A stretch of 64,000 bases of DNA, taken from positions 23,843,954-23,907,953 of the forward strand of contig NW_019211455.1 of NCBI RefSeq assembly GCF_002443255.2, given 5' to 3'. The DNA comes from Varroa destructor (lineage: Eukaryota; Arthropoda; Arachnida; Mesostigmata; Varroidae). This document shows, in pieces, positions 35,143 to 47,473 of this stretch (positions are counted from its first letter, which is position 1; the number at the start of each line of letters is the position of its first letter). A program made the position numbers and the translations under genes. The notes below the pieces were generated by a model. That model saw nothing but the letters and a program-made list of their open reading frames with translations. It was not told where the DNA came from and did no database searches.

Positions 35143-36244
35143 GTAAGTGATATATATTTGTAACTGTTCGACTGCAAACTACTGCCGCGGCCTATTCAGG
35201 ATTGCTTTACCCTGACCTTTTCCTAGTCGTTTCCTAGCGACAGGAAGCCAATCAGCTTTTAGCCATCATTCTGTACCTTCTTACTTATTCCTCTCGGGAT
35301 CGAAAAAATATGTTAACAACAAGGCCAAGAAATGGATCGATCTTTCCGAATTGTATATGCTACTCATCAGGGACGAATCTCTCTAGTAGGCACCGTGGAA
35401 CATTCAGACAACACAATGAGATTTTCGCGACCATATTACCTTCATGGCAAAATAATAGGCCACTTTGCTTGAAGAAATACTGACGGTCTGCAGAAGAAAT
35501 CCAAGTGCCACTAACAAAAGGGCCGTGATGAAATTGGTACCATTGGTACCCACTCTGCAGTGATCACAGGACCCACGGTATCGTAATAAGCGCGCCTCTT
35601 CTGACTGGGCCTAGCTCGTTACCCTACAATCGAGCACGTGTGCTTGTCGCCCAGTCTGCGCGGTTATCATCGAAGTGTATAAGGTGCATGCCCATGTTTG
35701 TCACCAGCTCTGTAAGTAACCCTGTTCACGCGTCATCCATGTGGAGCTACCGTTATGGCGATGGCTACCTCTCTGCCGGTTTCCTCGCGCGTTGACCCGC
35801 TCTCGTGCCGCAATTCATGACATCCCGCCGTTGCTGGCATCCTACGAGAGCGTTTCTCTTAACTCTTGGCGCACCTTGGTTTGCCCTTGAAGGCGGCAGC
35901 GACTTGTACGCTGGCCCACATCTCCCGCAACTACCGCCGCTAGTAGATGTGGCCAGATTCAATGGCAAGGCGCAGTGCTACGATACGACTTTTACTGTAA
36001 TAGGTTGTCCTGCATCGTCTTGATATCGGCAGCTGTATATGTGAGAAAACATATTGTATGTGTATTATTGTAAGTAAGGTTCAAAGAGGTCGATGTGCAC
36101 ATGAGTCAAGCCAGAAACAAAAGGAACAAGACAGAATACCCTATTATATATTATTAGTATTACGCTGATATCGGCTGTTCTAACAGCGGTACAACAGAAC
36201 TGATTGGTTGCGGCGGCTATTTACCGTGATAGCTGTTGTAGAAA
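35143..36244. other. Non-coding stretch
   Basis: No supported gene. A 9-base tandem duplication (ATTGGTACC twice) is at 35533-35550. Overlapping frames at 35765-36023 on both strands are short and unrecognised. An isolated donor-like GTAAGTAAG lies near 36070. Confidence 0.5.
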
Positions 36245-36724
36245 TTGAAATCGTCTAGGAGCTTTAGCGGAGGTAGCAGTTGTAATAAGCATAATAAAGG
36301 ACACTCGACGAGGCGCCGTAGTTTCGAAACCGGACGTAGGCACACTGTCCAGCTCGTGCTGGAAGGGCTTAATCCCCTGAAGCGATGCTTAACTGAGCTA
36401 AGTAACTTACGTAAAACTCGAAATATGTTTTCATTTTGTTATAGAAATATCGGCAACAGTGTTCGCTTAGCTGCCATTAAGCGGTGTCCTCTAGTAGCGC
36501 CGGCATTACTCTTTCTACCTGCTGGCTGTTGCAGATGCCGCTTGACCTGTAACAGTTGCCGCTGCAGCTCACTATGCAGGTCAACGGTGAGAAAAAAAAA
36601 AGTTACATTCGTGGCAGTGGCCTTGGCATTGACGGTCATAACGACAGCTGCTGCTGGTTGTAACGACCATTATGGCAGAGCCGCTAGGTCTAAAAAACGG
36701 GAGCAAACGGAAAAATATAACTAA
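36245..36724 (+). CDS. Unrecognised ORF, 159 codons
   Basis: Opens with TTG; the first ATG is within the second quarter. The product is basic and serine-rich at the start (SSRSFSGGSSCNKHNKGHST). It has a cysteine-dense segment near residues 93-112 (AGCCRCRLTCNSCRC), then a hydrophobic run (VAVALALTVITTAAAG) and a basic tail. A good donor (CAACG then GTGAGA) occurs near 36588, just after the cysteine-rich part, so an exon could end there. The cysteine cluster comes from TGC/TGT-rich DNA and lacks the regular spacing of a known zinc finger. No family is recognised. Confidence 0.17.
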   Translation: MKSSRSFSGGSSCNKHNKGHSTRRRSFETGRRHTVQLVLEGLNPLKRCLTELSNLRKTRNMFSFCYRNIGNSVRLAAIKRCPLVAPALLFLPAGCCRCRLTCNSCRCSSLCRSTVRKKKVTFVAVALALTVITTAAAGCNDHYGRAARSKKREQTEKYN

Positions 36725-37532
36725 ACGGACGACGGCAAAGTTAGGGGTTGGCGCCAGCATGACGGCAGGAAAAAGCAACGTCACCGCGTCCGCGGCTGCG
36801 GCACTCCAACACGTTCTTTGTCTCTGCTAGCAAACGCTAACACTGTTGTTATTGCCAGCAGCATCGGTCACAGCGTCGCCAGCAGCAGGGGCCTAACCGT
36901 CATCACAAGGCATCGAGAGCAACAGCATCCGTTCGTAATAATAACAACAACTGTTGGAAGCGACGTTCAACGGTAGCAGTGCTGAAGGCGAAATTCGAAA
37001 AATCTATTTCCTAGCAGCAGCAGTAGTCGTATCTAAACAAAAGAAAAAAAAAAAAAAAAAAAAGGCACAGACCTCCCTTTGACAAAAGTGGATCTTCCGA
37101 AAACCTGTATCGATTATGTGATGATTGGCTACTGGCGATGACGGTGTTGCTTGTGTCCATTGGCAAACAACTGGCCAACAAATATGCACCACTTTAACAG
37201 TGTGCTATTACCGATACAGATTGTTATACAGATGCGCACAGCTAACCCGAAATGGCTAAAATACCACATCGACCACGATGGCGTTTATTGCGCTGATGCT
37301 CGTAGGCCGCCGCCGCCACTGTCAGCTATTGTGTCAGCTGTGGTGGCGATGTCCTGCTCACCACCGCTCGCCCACGACCTCAGCCGGATGGCGCCTTACG
37401 TCTCCCTCTGTCCAAAGGACAGTTGTTGCTATTAACGGGATTCTTTACTCATTCAGGACAGACGGGCAGTAAAAGTAGAAGTAACAGTAGCACCAGCAAT
37501 AATATGGTAGAATCGCAAGCAAAATGACCGAC
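36725..37532. other. Non-coding stretch rich in CAG/CAA words and a poly(A) run
   Basis: No supported gene. GCAGCAGCAG- and AACAGCA-type words are dense at 36830-37030. A 20-base A run follows at 37044-37063. The plus frame at 37151-37435 is proline-containing and unrecognised. Confidence 0.5.
37044..37063. repeat. A20 homopolymer
   Basis: Twenty uninterrupted A residues after AAAAG. It could be a plain slippage tract or the tail of an inserted retrocopy. No target-site duplication or coding body could be matched to it. Confidence 0.9.
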
Positions 37533-37908
37533 GGCCTCTTGGACATTTCATTTTTTAAAGTTGGCAACAAAGGCAAGCAAACACAAAGTGCAACTCGCAA
37601 AGTGGAGCTCAAAAGAATTTACTCTGCTACCAGAAAAAAAAGCCGGAAATGAAAATAAAAACGAGATAATGCCAGCAGAAGAAGGAGGGCTGAAGAAAAG
37701 AAGACCAGGCCCAAAAAAAGGTCCCTGTCCAGTGATCTTCTGTATTCCCATATGTATCCGTCATGCGAGCTCTATGGACGCGTCAGACAAAGTAGGATTC
37801 TTTCAAGGCAAAACTCGAGCTGGTCTGACAGCCCTTGAACGTCGCGAAAAATATGTTTCAAGTGTCCCATGTAACGAAATACTGGGGTGGACCCAAAATG
37901 AGTTTTAA
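37533..37908 (+). CDS. Unrecognised Lys-rich ORF, about 125 open codons
   Basis: The frame is open from after a TGA to the TAA at 37906-37908. An in-frame TTG at 37561 would give 115 residues. The product is lysine-rich, with a compact basic patch KKRRPGPKKG near the middle that resembles a nuclear localisation signal or degenerate AT-hook, and a polar end (LTALERREKYVSSVPC). The stop codon overlaps an AATAAA (TTTTAATAAAAA), so a transcript could be cut just after it. Much of the lysine content is written by A-rich DNA. No family is recognised and no acceptor is evident. Confidence 0.18.
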
Positions 37909-38961
37909 TAAAAACAAAGTGAGCAGGGAAAAAATCTCCCACATCGAGAGCAATTGACTGAATGATGTCGGGGGGAAGTCCAGTTCTATTTTTCCTTCGT
38001 TAACACGAATATTTGTCCATTTCCGAAGTCACACGACAGCGATCCGTAGCAGGTATTGTCATAGTGGAACTATATAATAAGTTACAAGGAACGCGATATG
38101 TGTTTGCCCATGTCAGATTGCCAGCTTTTGTCGTACCTGTCGCTCCTGTTTTGGTCCGCAAAGGCTTCAGCGTAAAGAACGTTAACAGGGGGATAAACTT
38201 ACCTGTTTTGCGCTAGGCTAGCGTAACGCAGACGTATGTCGTAAAACTTTAGCTTGTGTATTCAATGTAGCCATTAAAGTATATAGGTATACACGTAGAA
38301 TATAAACAAACCGTACAGGGTAAGAGACGTTGCAAACGACTGCTTTTTTTCCGTATATATTTCCGTCGAATATTATTAAAAATTAAAATAATCAAGCTTG
38401 TCAAAAATAGTAATAAGCATTATTTATACTATTGTTATTGTTAGTATTTTCAGAATATTGGGATAACGGATGATGACTTGAAGGTCGATTACATTCCTAA
38501 TTGCTGAAGGTTATTATTGTGTTTATATTGTCTTACGACTTTATCATTCTTCAAGTGACAGACATATTGTTTGTGAGTCTATGTGTTTCGAAAAGAATAC
38601 CTTGTATATACTCGGCTAAGCCAGGGGAATCATCCTAGATCCTAGAGAATCCTAGATATAGAACCCTACAGCTGTCAATTTATTATTATTTACACCACCC
38701 GATCTGTCTGAACCCTACCAATGTCAGTCGAAAGAGAAACACCGTTGTGTCCTATCTCATATTGAATCGATTTTCTTTTATGACTTCCTATAATGTAAAT
38801 ATGATATGAAAGGGCGTTAATACTACCCACGCGCCGTACACCCCGCCACAATAGATATATATGAGTAAAATGCTTGATCCAAGATTGCCTCGTTTTGTAA
38901 AAACAATCGACTACAGACGACAGGAGTCGCCTACACAAATGCAGCGAAGTGTTAACGTTCA

Positions 38962-38979
38962 ATATATATATATATATAT
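38962..38979. repeat. (AT)9 dinucleotide run
   Basis: Nine AT units in AT-rich sequence. Confidence 0.85.
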
Positions 38980-39815
38980 GATGTGCATGACGTACTTTCC
39001 ATTTTGTACGTTGACTCGTTTGCACGCTCTTACGCTGTCAATAAATTACCACCCAAGCTTCTCAATGATCTGAGACTAATATACCTCATGCATATATATA
39101 CACTTGCTTAACGTTATGATATTTTGAAAATAGACAAAAAGCGCCGTAATAGACTATGAAAAGTAACAACATAAATTAAAATGCAACAAATTGTACTTTT
39201 CTACAAATCCAAATTTAAGAGCAGCAGTAAAGGCGACGGCGGCACCAACTATAATTATTACCAAACCGCTCGTATTTTTCTAGCGGACTCTCCCACTTGA
39301 TACCGCTAGCCCGCGAAGTTTCAAAAGACCACTTAAGATTTAGTACACGATAGCGATGATCGTTCCTTCTAGGATCAACTAAAAACAAACTATTTCTATT
39401 CTCTCCCGTATTGTAATTGCAATTTTCATTGCTGTGATATAGGCACGGTTTGTACTCTTGTTTTTCTGTTATTTATCGTATGTGCATGAACGACGGCGAC
39501 GCAACGCGGAACAACACCGGCCACGATAAACCGATCGGGTGGGCGAGTCAGCTTTCTGTGCCCCAGCCATGCATTAGTCGTACGCTGTAGCAGTCCAGTA
39601 TGTTGGATATTACTCTCGAAGAGCCTATTAATGAAATAGGCAATCTGTAAGAGGGGTTCGCTTTAAGGATGACGCCTAAAGACGCCATTAGTTCACTGGC
39701 TTTCTACATCTTTTTCACTCAAAAACGACGTTGGTTACTATGAGTCGACCCACGCTGGATTGACAATTACATTTATCTGTCCAGAGGACAACGAGGCTAC
39801 AACGTTAGTGCTCGC

Positions 39816-39836
39816 CAAGCATAGAAGCTATGCTTG
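39816..39836. repeat. 9-bp perfect inverted repeat, 3-base loop
   Basis: CAAGCATAG at 39816-39824 pairs with CTATGCTTG at 39828-39836 around an AAG loop. It is isolated, with no T run or gene boundary nearby. Confidence 0.7.
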
Positions 39837-42800
39837 CATTTCTGGGACAGACAGTGGTAAATCGTTTGAAGTACGTACGGAGCCTTTTGTATCAGTTTCG
39901 GTATGGACGCTGACTCGCCGCCACGTATCAATTCGACGCGATCGCGTAATTATCATTCTAAATCGAGAAGTCATAATGGCCTAATACTTGCGGCATGTTA
40001 CGTCAGCAGCAACGGACGTAGACTCGAATGGACCAAACTTCTCTCGCTTTCTCTTTCCGTTTTTGGCGTAAGCGTTTTTGAAGAGACACAGATTTTACGT
40101 TGCGACAAGCCATGGTGACCCTGAATTGGAATAAAGGGAAATGTGTCACCACTAGGATGTAACACTTGAGAGTACTTGAGGAATCGCTATACGAAGAAGC
40201 AGCTAATTTGGCACACCTGAGCAGTACTGATTATGGTTTCATTTACATTGTACACACGCAACTGAGCGGATGACTATGTCAGTATGTGTCTGAGCAAGCG
40301 TAAAGCTGTAGCGGAATTCCCAATATCCTTTGCCGTTCGGGCATAGCATCATTGCTATGAAATAGTATCCTAAAACAGGTACAAGGTTTAGGTAATCTAG
40401 TGTAGATGATGAGAACCTAGCACAAGCTCATGACTTTGTTTCCGACCGCGTCTTGGCGAAGGGAGAGATCAGCATTGCGGACTTGGAAGAAGTAACCTAA
40501 TGCTTGTGTTCGTCACATGGGTTAGACTAGCTTTTTTTTCATGCCACTATTACAGTGGAGTTTCAGTAGTATAACACCCATCGCCTATGCTTTGGTAACT
40601 GAAGGGTGTCGAACATAAGGTGAGCCACCAATTCGTATAGCTTGACCCGACTTGGAGTGCAGGAAGCCTATATTAAGGGGACTGGGCTAACCAAATCAAC
40701 GATGAAATACACAAACGAAATAGAATGAAAAGATTAAATACGTGAGCTTCTGATAAATAAAGCACGTTTTTGGAAAAATATCCATCGACGGAGGACTTGG
40801 CGGTCTTCGAGAAAAACACTTGGCACACGTCGCTAAAGATATTCTAGAGATACCCTTGTTTACGTTTGCCGAATACCAGATTCAGGATAAGCAGTATCAT
40901 ATGGTAGTATCGTCAAGTAGCTTCTACCTGGTAGGATGACAAACTTGATATGCGAACGCGCCTGTATTATGAATGCGTTTAATTAAAAATTGATGGGGTG
41001 TTATATCCTGGGAGATGGCATATCTCATCATGCCTTGATTTTGGAACTTGCGATAATTTTATTTCTATGCGATCTTTCGCCGTTACCAGATGTCGTTGTG
41101 TGTATCTGAAAAGGCCGTTCGAAATGTTAAATCTCGACTGAAGTCGCATCGCTAACGGCGAAGCCACAACGATGCGATGCAAAACATTTTCAAACAAACT
41201 CAATACATTTGAAAACTACTTAACTATACGACACTCAACAAAGAGACAGACGGCAAGAAGATATCCAAATGGAGCCGAGCAGATATTATCAAAAGATCAA
41301 AGGTTTTCTTGTTACTCTTGGGTATTGTACTTCGTTCAAAGTATCCCGCTCCTATGCAATACTTTAGACATTTATTTCAATGCTTTGAAGAATTCATGTA
41401 CATCGCTGCCTACTTCACTAGACGTGCTTGAACGGCTGTCTCCCCCGACATGCGTGGGGTGATGATGTTTGCAATGTTAATCTGTCTTCTTATCACGGCT
41501 CGATGTTGCGCTCCCTTTCGCCAACAATTAAAAGCTGAAGGGTTAAGTTTAAAAGAAAGGAATCATGCTCGACTAGTCCAATGAGCTCAGAGCGTACAGC
41601 ATAACGGCGTTCATAGAATCTGTCTGTCAGCTACTTGCGCATGAAACATATAGAAAATGGCACTTCCACTGAAACAAACTTAACCGGCTCGTCATTAGAG
41701 TACAAAATCGCGTTACACACACTAGACTGCTACGTACATAATACCTATTGCTAGTACGTAACTAGCAGTTTGTCCGTGCGAATATCCGTTGTCTGATAAT
41801 GGTAATAGTAATCATCGGTACTATATCCTAGAGAACATAAAATAGCTCTTGTTGCTTAACCTAGTCCAATTCAGTTTACTCAAATTTTGACTAGACAAGA
41901 TCGAATAGAATTTATCTTTAATACTTGTTCTTGTCGTGGCTCACTCAGACTGCGGCACTCTTGATTGTCCTGTTGCCCTGTTCTAACCAATCACCTAGTA
42001 GCGACGTGCAACCTAGAAATCCTTCAGGATTGAGCATCTGTGAAGGACATCAAGGACATCCCTGTGAGCTATAATTCCAAGACTCGAATACTACAGCATT
42101 AAGCCTCTCTGGCGCCCCTGTCGGCACGGGTGAGCATCTCCGGCAAACCGCCAAACGACGGCCGGGGCTGAAGCGGGATGACAGCAAGCGTTCGACTAAA
42201 CGATGGTCTGTTTTGACGCGGCGTGAAGCACACGTCTAGCCCAGCAGCCGGTGAGTATAATACTATTTATATTTGTACGACTGTTGTGATCGATCGTTTG
42301 GTTGAGGTGGCCATCCTTCCCGCTGGCTCCATGGTTCGTGCGTGGCTGTCTTTCGTTCTGTAGCTTGTAACAATGTTAATTCAGAGAAAATACCGCTACC
42401 ATGTGACTGTTGTCGCTCAACCTCACTATGGTCATAAGACCAGCTGTAACCGCGCTGTCTGTAACAACCGAGAGCGGGTGGATGTAAGGGGGGTTCGTAC
42501 CGCACGCACAAAATTAGTTTATCGGATAAACAGAGTGATTTATTTCGCCAAGCGTAACGGTGTGTAGAGTTTTTTTTTTATTCAACTCTAGCCAACCTGC
42601 CAAAAAAGAAATCAAAATGTATCTTGCCGTTTTCGAGATTATACGACCTCATATACAAAGTGAAGCATTCGACTTCGGGCAGAGTTCGAGGTGTTGTTTG
42701 TTGTAGCGGACTTACTCATTTGCTGCGATACTTGAAGCTGGAAGTGATCCGATTCCCTGCCGAAGAGAACGGCCAACTCGTAATGGTAACAACAATACGA

Positions 42801-44100
42801 TGCTTTCGGCATTTCAGCAAATATCAAAGATGATTAAGCAGTGTCTTCATGCAAGATAAACTCCACATAAAAATTGAAACTTTCCTTTTTTTTTTCCGCA
42901 AAATCGGTGCTCGACACTATTGCTAGTTGCCTTACTTGTTGAAAACTCGAAAAAATATTTCTATGAGGCAAAACAAAACGTCTTCAGTAGGATCTAAATT
43001 TGAGAAGCTCAAAAGCTAGCGAAAAAGGCCATTCTATATACATCTTGATGTTATACATGAAAATTAACTTGCCATTTTGGGGAGGAGATTATCTTGCTAA
43101 CTGGGTCATCTAGATACGCTCTAACGGCTAGCCTTTTTGCACAAATCACAATTTAAGTTTGCTGGGATTTTTATAAGAACTGTATTTGAGCGACACTTAA
43201 GCGGGTTTGCACCTACTAGTATCGCTTGATATACGGTCGCTGTGAGAAAAAAAATACTTGCAGATTAAAGAAGGAACATACTTTGTGTTTTAGGCGTTGA
43301 TTGGAACTAGAAGCGTGGTTGTGTTGAGGAGACGTTTATGATGGCACGTCTAGAACATACAAGGACATTCGTCGAAATAGTTAAAAACAACTTATTGAAA
43401 AAAAAGGTACAGATCCAGATGTCACAGTCTGACTACAAACTGCATACATAATCTTAACAAATTCTGTTCTAATCTTAACTAACTTAAATTAACTGCGTAT
43501 TCAGATTGCTAAATTATTCATCTGGGCGGCGTCCTGTGTGAGTAAGGTACTCTCCTTGAGATGCTGTAAAAGTATTACGCGTGTCGCCTAAAGATCCGTT
43601 GCAGCTTTGCCTTTGCAAGGTACGACGTGTATTGCCATCGTTCAACTTATTATTATTATTAGACGTTTGAGTTTTAAACCTAAATGTCCTCATTAAGTTG
43701 AACATACATATCTAGCATTGATTTTACGCTTCGAAAAATTGTTGCCACAACAAACGTAGGGCACCGTCCTTTTACCTTGACACAATGTAATCGCTGTCGC
43801 ATACATGAATTCTATCAGTGCTATCAGAAATTATGTGTTCGGGTCTACGAGCTGAGCCGCATATTGTCTTCCGATCGTTCTGTTTTTGCCATCAACATGC
43901 CGGTCGTTTTGCCGTGCTCTTTGTCTACCAACGTTTTAATGCGATGCGTGGGAATCCTACCTCATAGATAACGGTCGTTACTATAGGATCGGATTAACTC
44001 TCGCCACATGGCCGTGCAATGCGCTTTTTCCTTCAAGTGACGCCATTAGGTGTTTAAGCGTTTACTAATTGTATTTAGTTAACTGACTGATTTGGTTTGA

Positions 44101-44128
44101 TGGTCCAGGCCAGTTGGTTCAGGCCAGC
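44101..44128. repeat. 14-base tandem duplication
   Basis: TGGTCCAGGCCAGT is followed directly by TGGTTCAGGCCAGC; 12 of 14 bases match. Probably a local slippage or duplication event. Confidence 0.7.
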
Positions 44129-45021
44129 GTTACGGCGAGCAAAAATTTTAGTCCGACTGTTGTATCAGAGCCTGGCGGGCTGTACGTATGCCTGCTTTGC
44201 GCCTCCTTCGACGGCCTCCGAATTCGTACAAAAGTGATGAGTGTTGTTGTTTACCAGAGCCGAATTAGTAGTGGCTGACCCTTTAGTAACCTGGTCGATA
44301 AATTCGACGACCATTCGAAGTATAGACAACGCGATTATTACTTAGATAATCTTGTTCTTACGACGGGTCGCGTCAAGTTAACATCTTGTGGGCACTCTTA
44401 TGAGTGATGAATTAGATGTGGGTAATTTAAAGCTACAAACTTGTAACTGATCGCTAAGCAAAATGGACGCGTAGCTATATTCTCGATTTTTTGTCGTTGT
44501 TAGTATACATACTTAAGCTATATTTTAATTCACTGATAAATAATAGCAATAAGTGAAAACGTAAGAAGTGGGCGGGTCGTTCATGCGATGGGTTTCCCTG
44601 TCTGAGTGAATTTCTGCGTGCCAATGACGACTACCACAACTATTTTGCTGATATGTCGTCAACCCGCCCTGGGATGGCTGACTCATACGTATCTGCCATT
44701 TTCAAATCTCTACCGTTACGACTGTCGTCTGTACAAATAAATCAACTGGATGAACGGCAAACGTTCTTTGCCGTACTCGCCACAACCGCACCGCTGTGTC
44801 TGTGGTGTTGTCTTATGCACATGAAACGCATGCGGTGGTGGAAGGATTTAGTGCTCGTAATAGGAAATGGTTTGGCAGTTTACACTGGACAACAAAGTGA
44901 CAGGTCGGGCAAATCCTACTTTGCCATTGTGCTCACCTGACTGACCCCCTGCCTCAGTTTACTCGCACGACATTGAATCCGAGTTTCTCTATACATATCT
45001 ATACAGAGGAACAAGCATTTC

Positions 45022-45183
45022 ATGCTTGCCACGTTTCGTCCCTATGTGCAAGCTCTTGAGAGGCAGCTGAGCAACAGAAAGATCACGAACCTACCGATCT
45101 CCGTACCTCTCAAGGTGAAGGATGAGTATGAAGCTAAATTGGACCAACACACAGTCGCAACAATTAATCAAGAGTGCCAATAG
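45022..45183 (+). pseudogene. Possible relic of a Ty3/gypsy-type reverse transcriptase start, 53 codons
   Basis: An ATG frame of 53 codons ending in TAG at 45181-45183; the frame is open upstream to a TGA at 44974. Residues 25-43 read ISVPLKVKDEYEAKLDQHT. In gypsy-like reverse transcriptases a pattern of the form VP-x-x-(L/V)-(K/R)-(E/D)-x-x-E-x-E-L precedes the first catalytic block. The spacing and most residue classes match. The expected GVI and the later catalytic blocks, including the double-aspartate motif, do not follow, and no LTR or primer-binding site was seen. The match covers only about 18 residues and may be coincidence. Confidence 0.12.
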
Positions 45184-46950
45184 CGTAATGTGTTTTGTCA
45201 GGATTTTTATCTGTGCTTCTTTTTACTAGCAACAAAATTGTACTAACGGCTTTCTGTATTGTCTCCAACTGGTATGTGATGACTTCCGGGCCATTGAAGT
45301 GGACCAGCTGCTTCAACAGGCCGTTTCGCCTGTTGACGTCGCAAATTAAGCTGACTATTGTTAGCCGGGTTGACGGACGGACGGTTACTGGATGAAACAA
45401 CGCTCCACGCATCTTTCAATACGGACGCAATCGCGGCTGAGGTTCTCCATAAGTAAGCCGCAACAGAAATTTTCGATTAAGTCGAACCGCTTTTATGGGA
45501 TACGGTAAAATCCAATCGTTTCATTTTCAGCTGTACTTTATTCACCCCTAACGGTGTCGCTTTTAATTGGCAGGCAAGCTCTATGAAGTGAAATGAAAAA
45601 ATTGATATTTTTAATAAAGTAACATTACTCGCACATAGAGCCTGGACAATTCGTAGCTGAAATCACCTATACGTCGGCCAGATGCTTTGAAATAGCCCGT
45701 TTTGAGATACCGTAAACGCCAGCTCAGCTAAGCAATTATAGAAAAATACATTAAAAGAACCGCAATAATTATAGTGTTACTATTACTATCGTTGTTGTTG
45801 TTATTATTGGTTCTTTGATAATTTCGCCTGTATATGTGACAGCCCCTAGCTCCTCGATCATAATTCTAGATCTTAAACACTTGTACATATGGTACAGACG
45901 CACATTGGGCTGCGATATTGGGACGCGATATTGGGCTTGCGGCGGACTCTTGTCGGTTCTTCAACCTGCTGCTGAGTTCCTCAATTTGATGCACGGCTTC
46001 CGCCGTTCGTTTTCTCCCTCATTGCTCTCGTCAATTCGACTTTTTCCCGTTATTGTGAGCTCTTACCGTTTAATTTGATTAGCTATAAACCCCGCCAAGA
46101 GCGCAGACATGACGCCGTCCGTGTTTCCGCTTCTTGCATATTCTATCCAGTTTTTTCACGCGCAACTCCTCCCAGGTCTTGTCGTCCAGCGCTCGTGTCG
46201 CCCAGAAAAAATCCTGCATAGCGCGGTCTCACTAGCCGATGGCCGACGTGGCGCGCAGGCATCAGGTAGGGAAAAGGGCTCTATACATTCAAATACACGG
46301 CCTCAGAATTTGAGAGACAATGGAACCTTGCCATGATCAATAGCAGTCTTTTTTTTGCTCAGTTTTGAGTGAGAGCGATATTTGACGGTGTGAACAGCTG
46401 AACACTGCCGCTGTCCGCACGCGATTATTATTATTCTTTTAGAGACGTCTCAGGCAAGACAAAAACTGCCCCTTTGGCGAGAAATATTGAGTTACATGAT
46501 TGTAAGTTGTCAGCAGTTCAAGCAGCGTTCATAGACCGTTTGGACGTCGGGTCGCGATGATGTCGGCGCCGTATGTGGTGTAGGCGGCCCAACAATGTCT
46601 TAACAGTGGCAGAGTTAAGAATGAAAATCCACTGACAACGGTAACGCCATCTGCTATTGTTCATCCTCTATCTTGTACTGCGTGTAAAGTGTATTACTCT
46701 GTGTGTTTGAATGGGGTTTGTGTCTGTGTGTCGGTTTGCCTATCTGTCTATTTGTGTACGTGAGATCCACTCCCAAAAAAGGTCATTGCTGCCTGCGTTA
46801 GGCGCCGGTTGGCGCTGTTCATGTCGCTTTTGTTTCGAGCTGACATCAAAACGGTGGTGGTTCCCCTACCGCCACTCCCTGTACCCTACATATTCAACGG
46901 TACTAGATCTGTGCGCCGTTTGATTTTGAGTAGACTCTGCCGACGCCTAT

Positions 46951-46982
<32 letters not shown>
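46951..46982. repeat. (GCC)10 trinucleotide microsatellite
   Basis: Ten perfect GCC units plus GC. An overlapping 67-codon frame reads it as an arginine run, which reflects the repeat. GC-rich triplet runs of this type are often found in transcribed or promoter-proximal DNA, but no gene is established here. Confidence 0.9.
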
Positions 46983-47391
46983 TGTGAACGTGAACGGTTG
47001 TACGAACAATAATGACGTGACCTCGTTTCCAAATCAATCGTCGGTTGTCAAGACTAACGTGTTTTGGTGGCGGTAGATTTAGAGGGCATGGAGCCCAGTG
47101 ACAGGCAGCTTCAGTAACAACATCTGGGTAGAACGGAGATGTGAATGTACGGTTGTTGTAGCGGCTCCCATATCAGCCTCAGCGTCGGAGTCGCCGTTAA
47201 CCACGACAGCAACTCTGGCCACAACAATATGTAGTATCGACGAAGGCGCCTGCAGCAGATTAAGGAGTTTAAAAGCTATAATACGGCCTGCTATTATATA
47301 TAAGCAACTTCAAAAAGGTCTAACATATCAGCGTTTTACTATAATTATTATCGTTGTAATTCACTGCTCGCTTGTTCAAGATCGGCAAAGA

Positions 47392-47430
47392 TGAAGGTCG
47401 GTGAAGCAATATATTGCTTGCCGGCCTTCA
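47392..47430. repeat. Hairpin, 16 paired bases, AT-rich tip
   Basis: An outer 10-bp stem (TGAAGGTCGG at 47392-47401 with CCGGCCTTCA at 47421-47430, one G-T pair) and an inner 6-bp stem (AAGCAA with TTGCTT) are separated by a small 2/1 internal loop and capped by TATA. It lies 16 bases from a second hairpin. Confidence 0.85.
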
Positions 47431-47446
47431 CTCTTTTCATAATGGC

Positions 47447-47473
47447 AGACAGGAGACTAGAAGTCTCCTGTCT
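47447..47473. repeat. 12-bp perfect hairpin, 3-base loop
   Basis: AGACAGGAGACT at 47447-47458 is exactly complementary to AGTCTCCTGTCT at 47462-47473 around AGA. Twelve perfect pairs with so small a loop are unlikely by chance in 64 kb. With its neighbour at 47392 it forms a tandem two-hairpin unit of 82 bases. Confidence 0.9.

Larger units (their letters stand above)
37909..45021. other. Long non-coding stretch
   Basis: No supported gene over about 7 kb. Contents: AT-rich patches at 38220-38480 and 39090-39200; a (AT)n run at 38962-38979; short direct repeats of ATCCTAGA at about 38632-38658; a 9-bp hairpin at 39816-39836; 7-bp hairpins at 39623-39641 and 40342-40359; a 9-base tandem duplication at 42043-42060; a 14-base tandem duplication at 44101-44128; and an isolated strong donor (CAGCCG then GTGAGTAT) at 42251 with stops in all upstream frames, so at most a leader exon. 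The frame at 44653-44940 (95 codons) is unrecognised. Confidence 0.5.

Noticed and set aside
36500..36590. Cysteine-rich run (CCRCRLTCNSCRCSSLC) as a zinc-binding or toxin-like domain
   Set aside because: Spacing fits no known pattern, and the DNA is a TGC/TGT-rich low-complexity patch.
37010..37070. A20 run as a retrogene or LINE tail
   Set aside because: No recognisable element body, target-site duplication or poly(A) signal at the right distance.
46809..47012. Arginine-rich frame resembling a protamine or nuclear signal
   Set aside because: The arginine run is the (GCC)10 microsatellite read in one frame.
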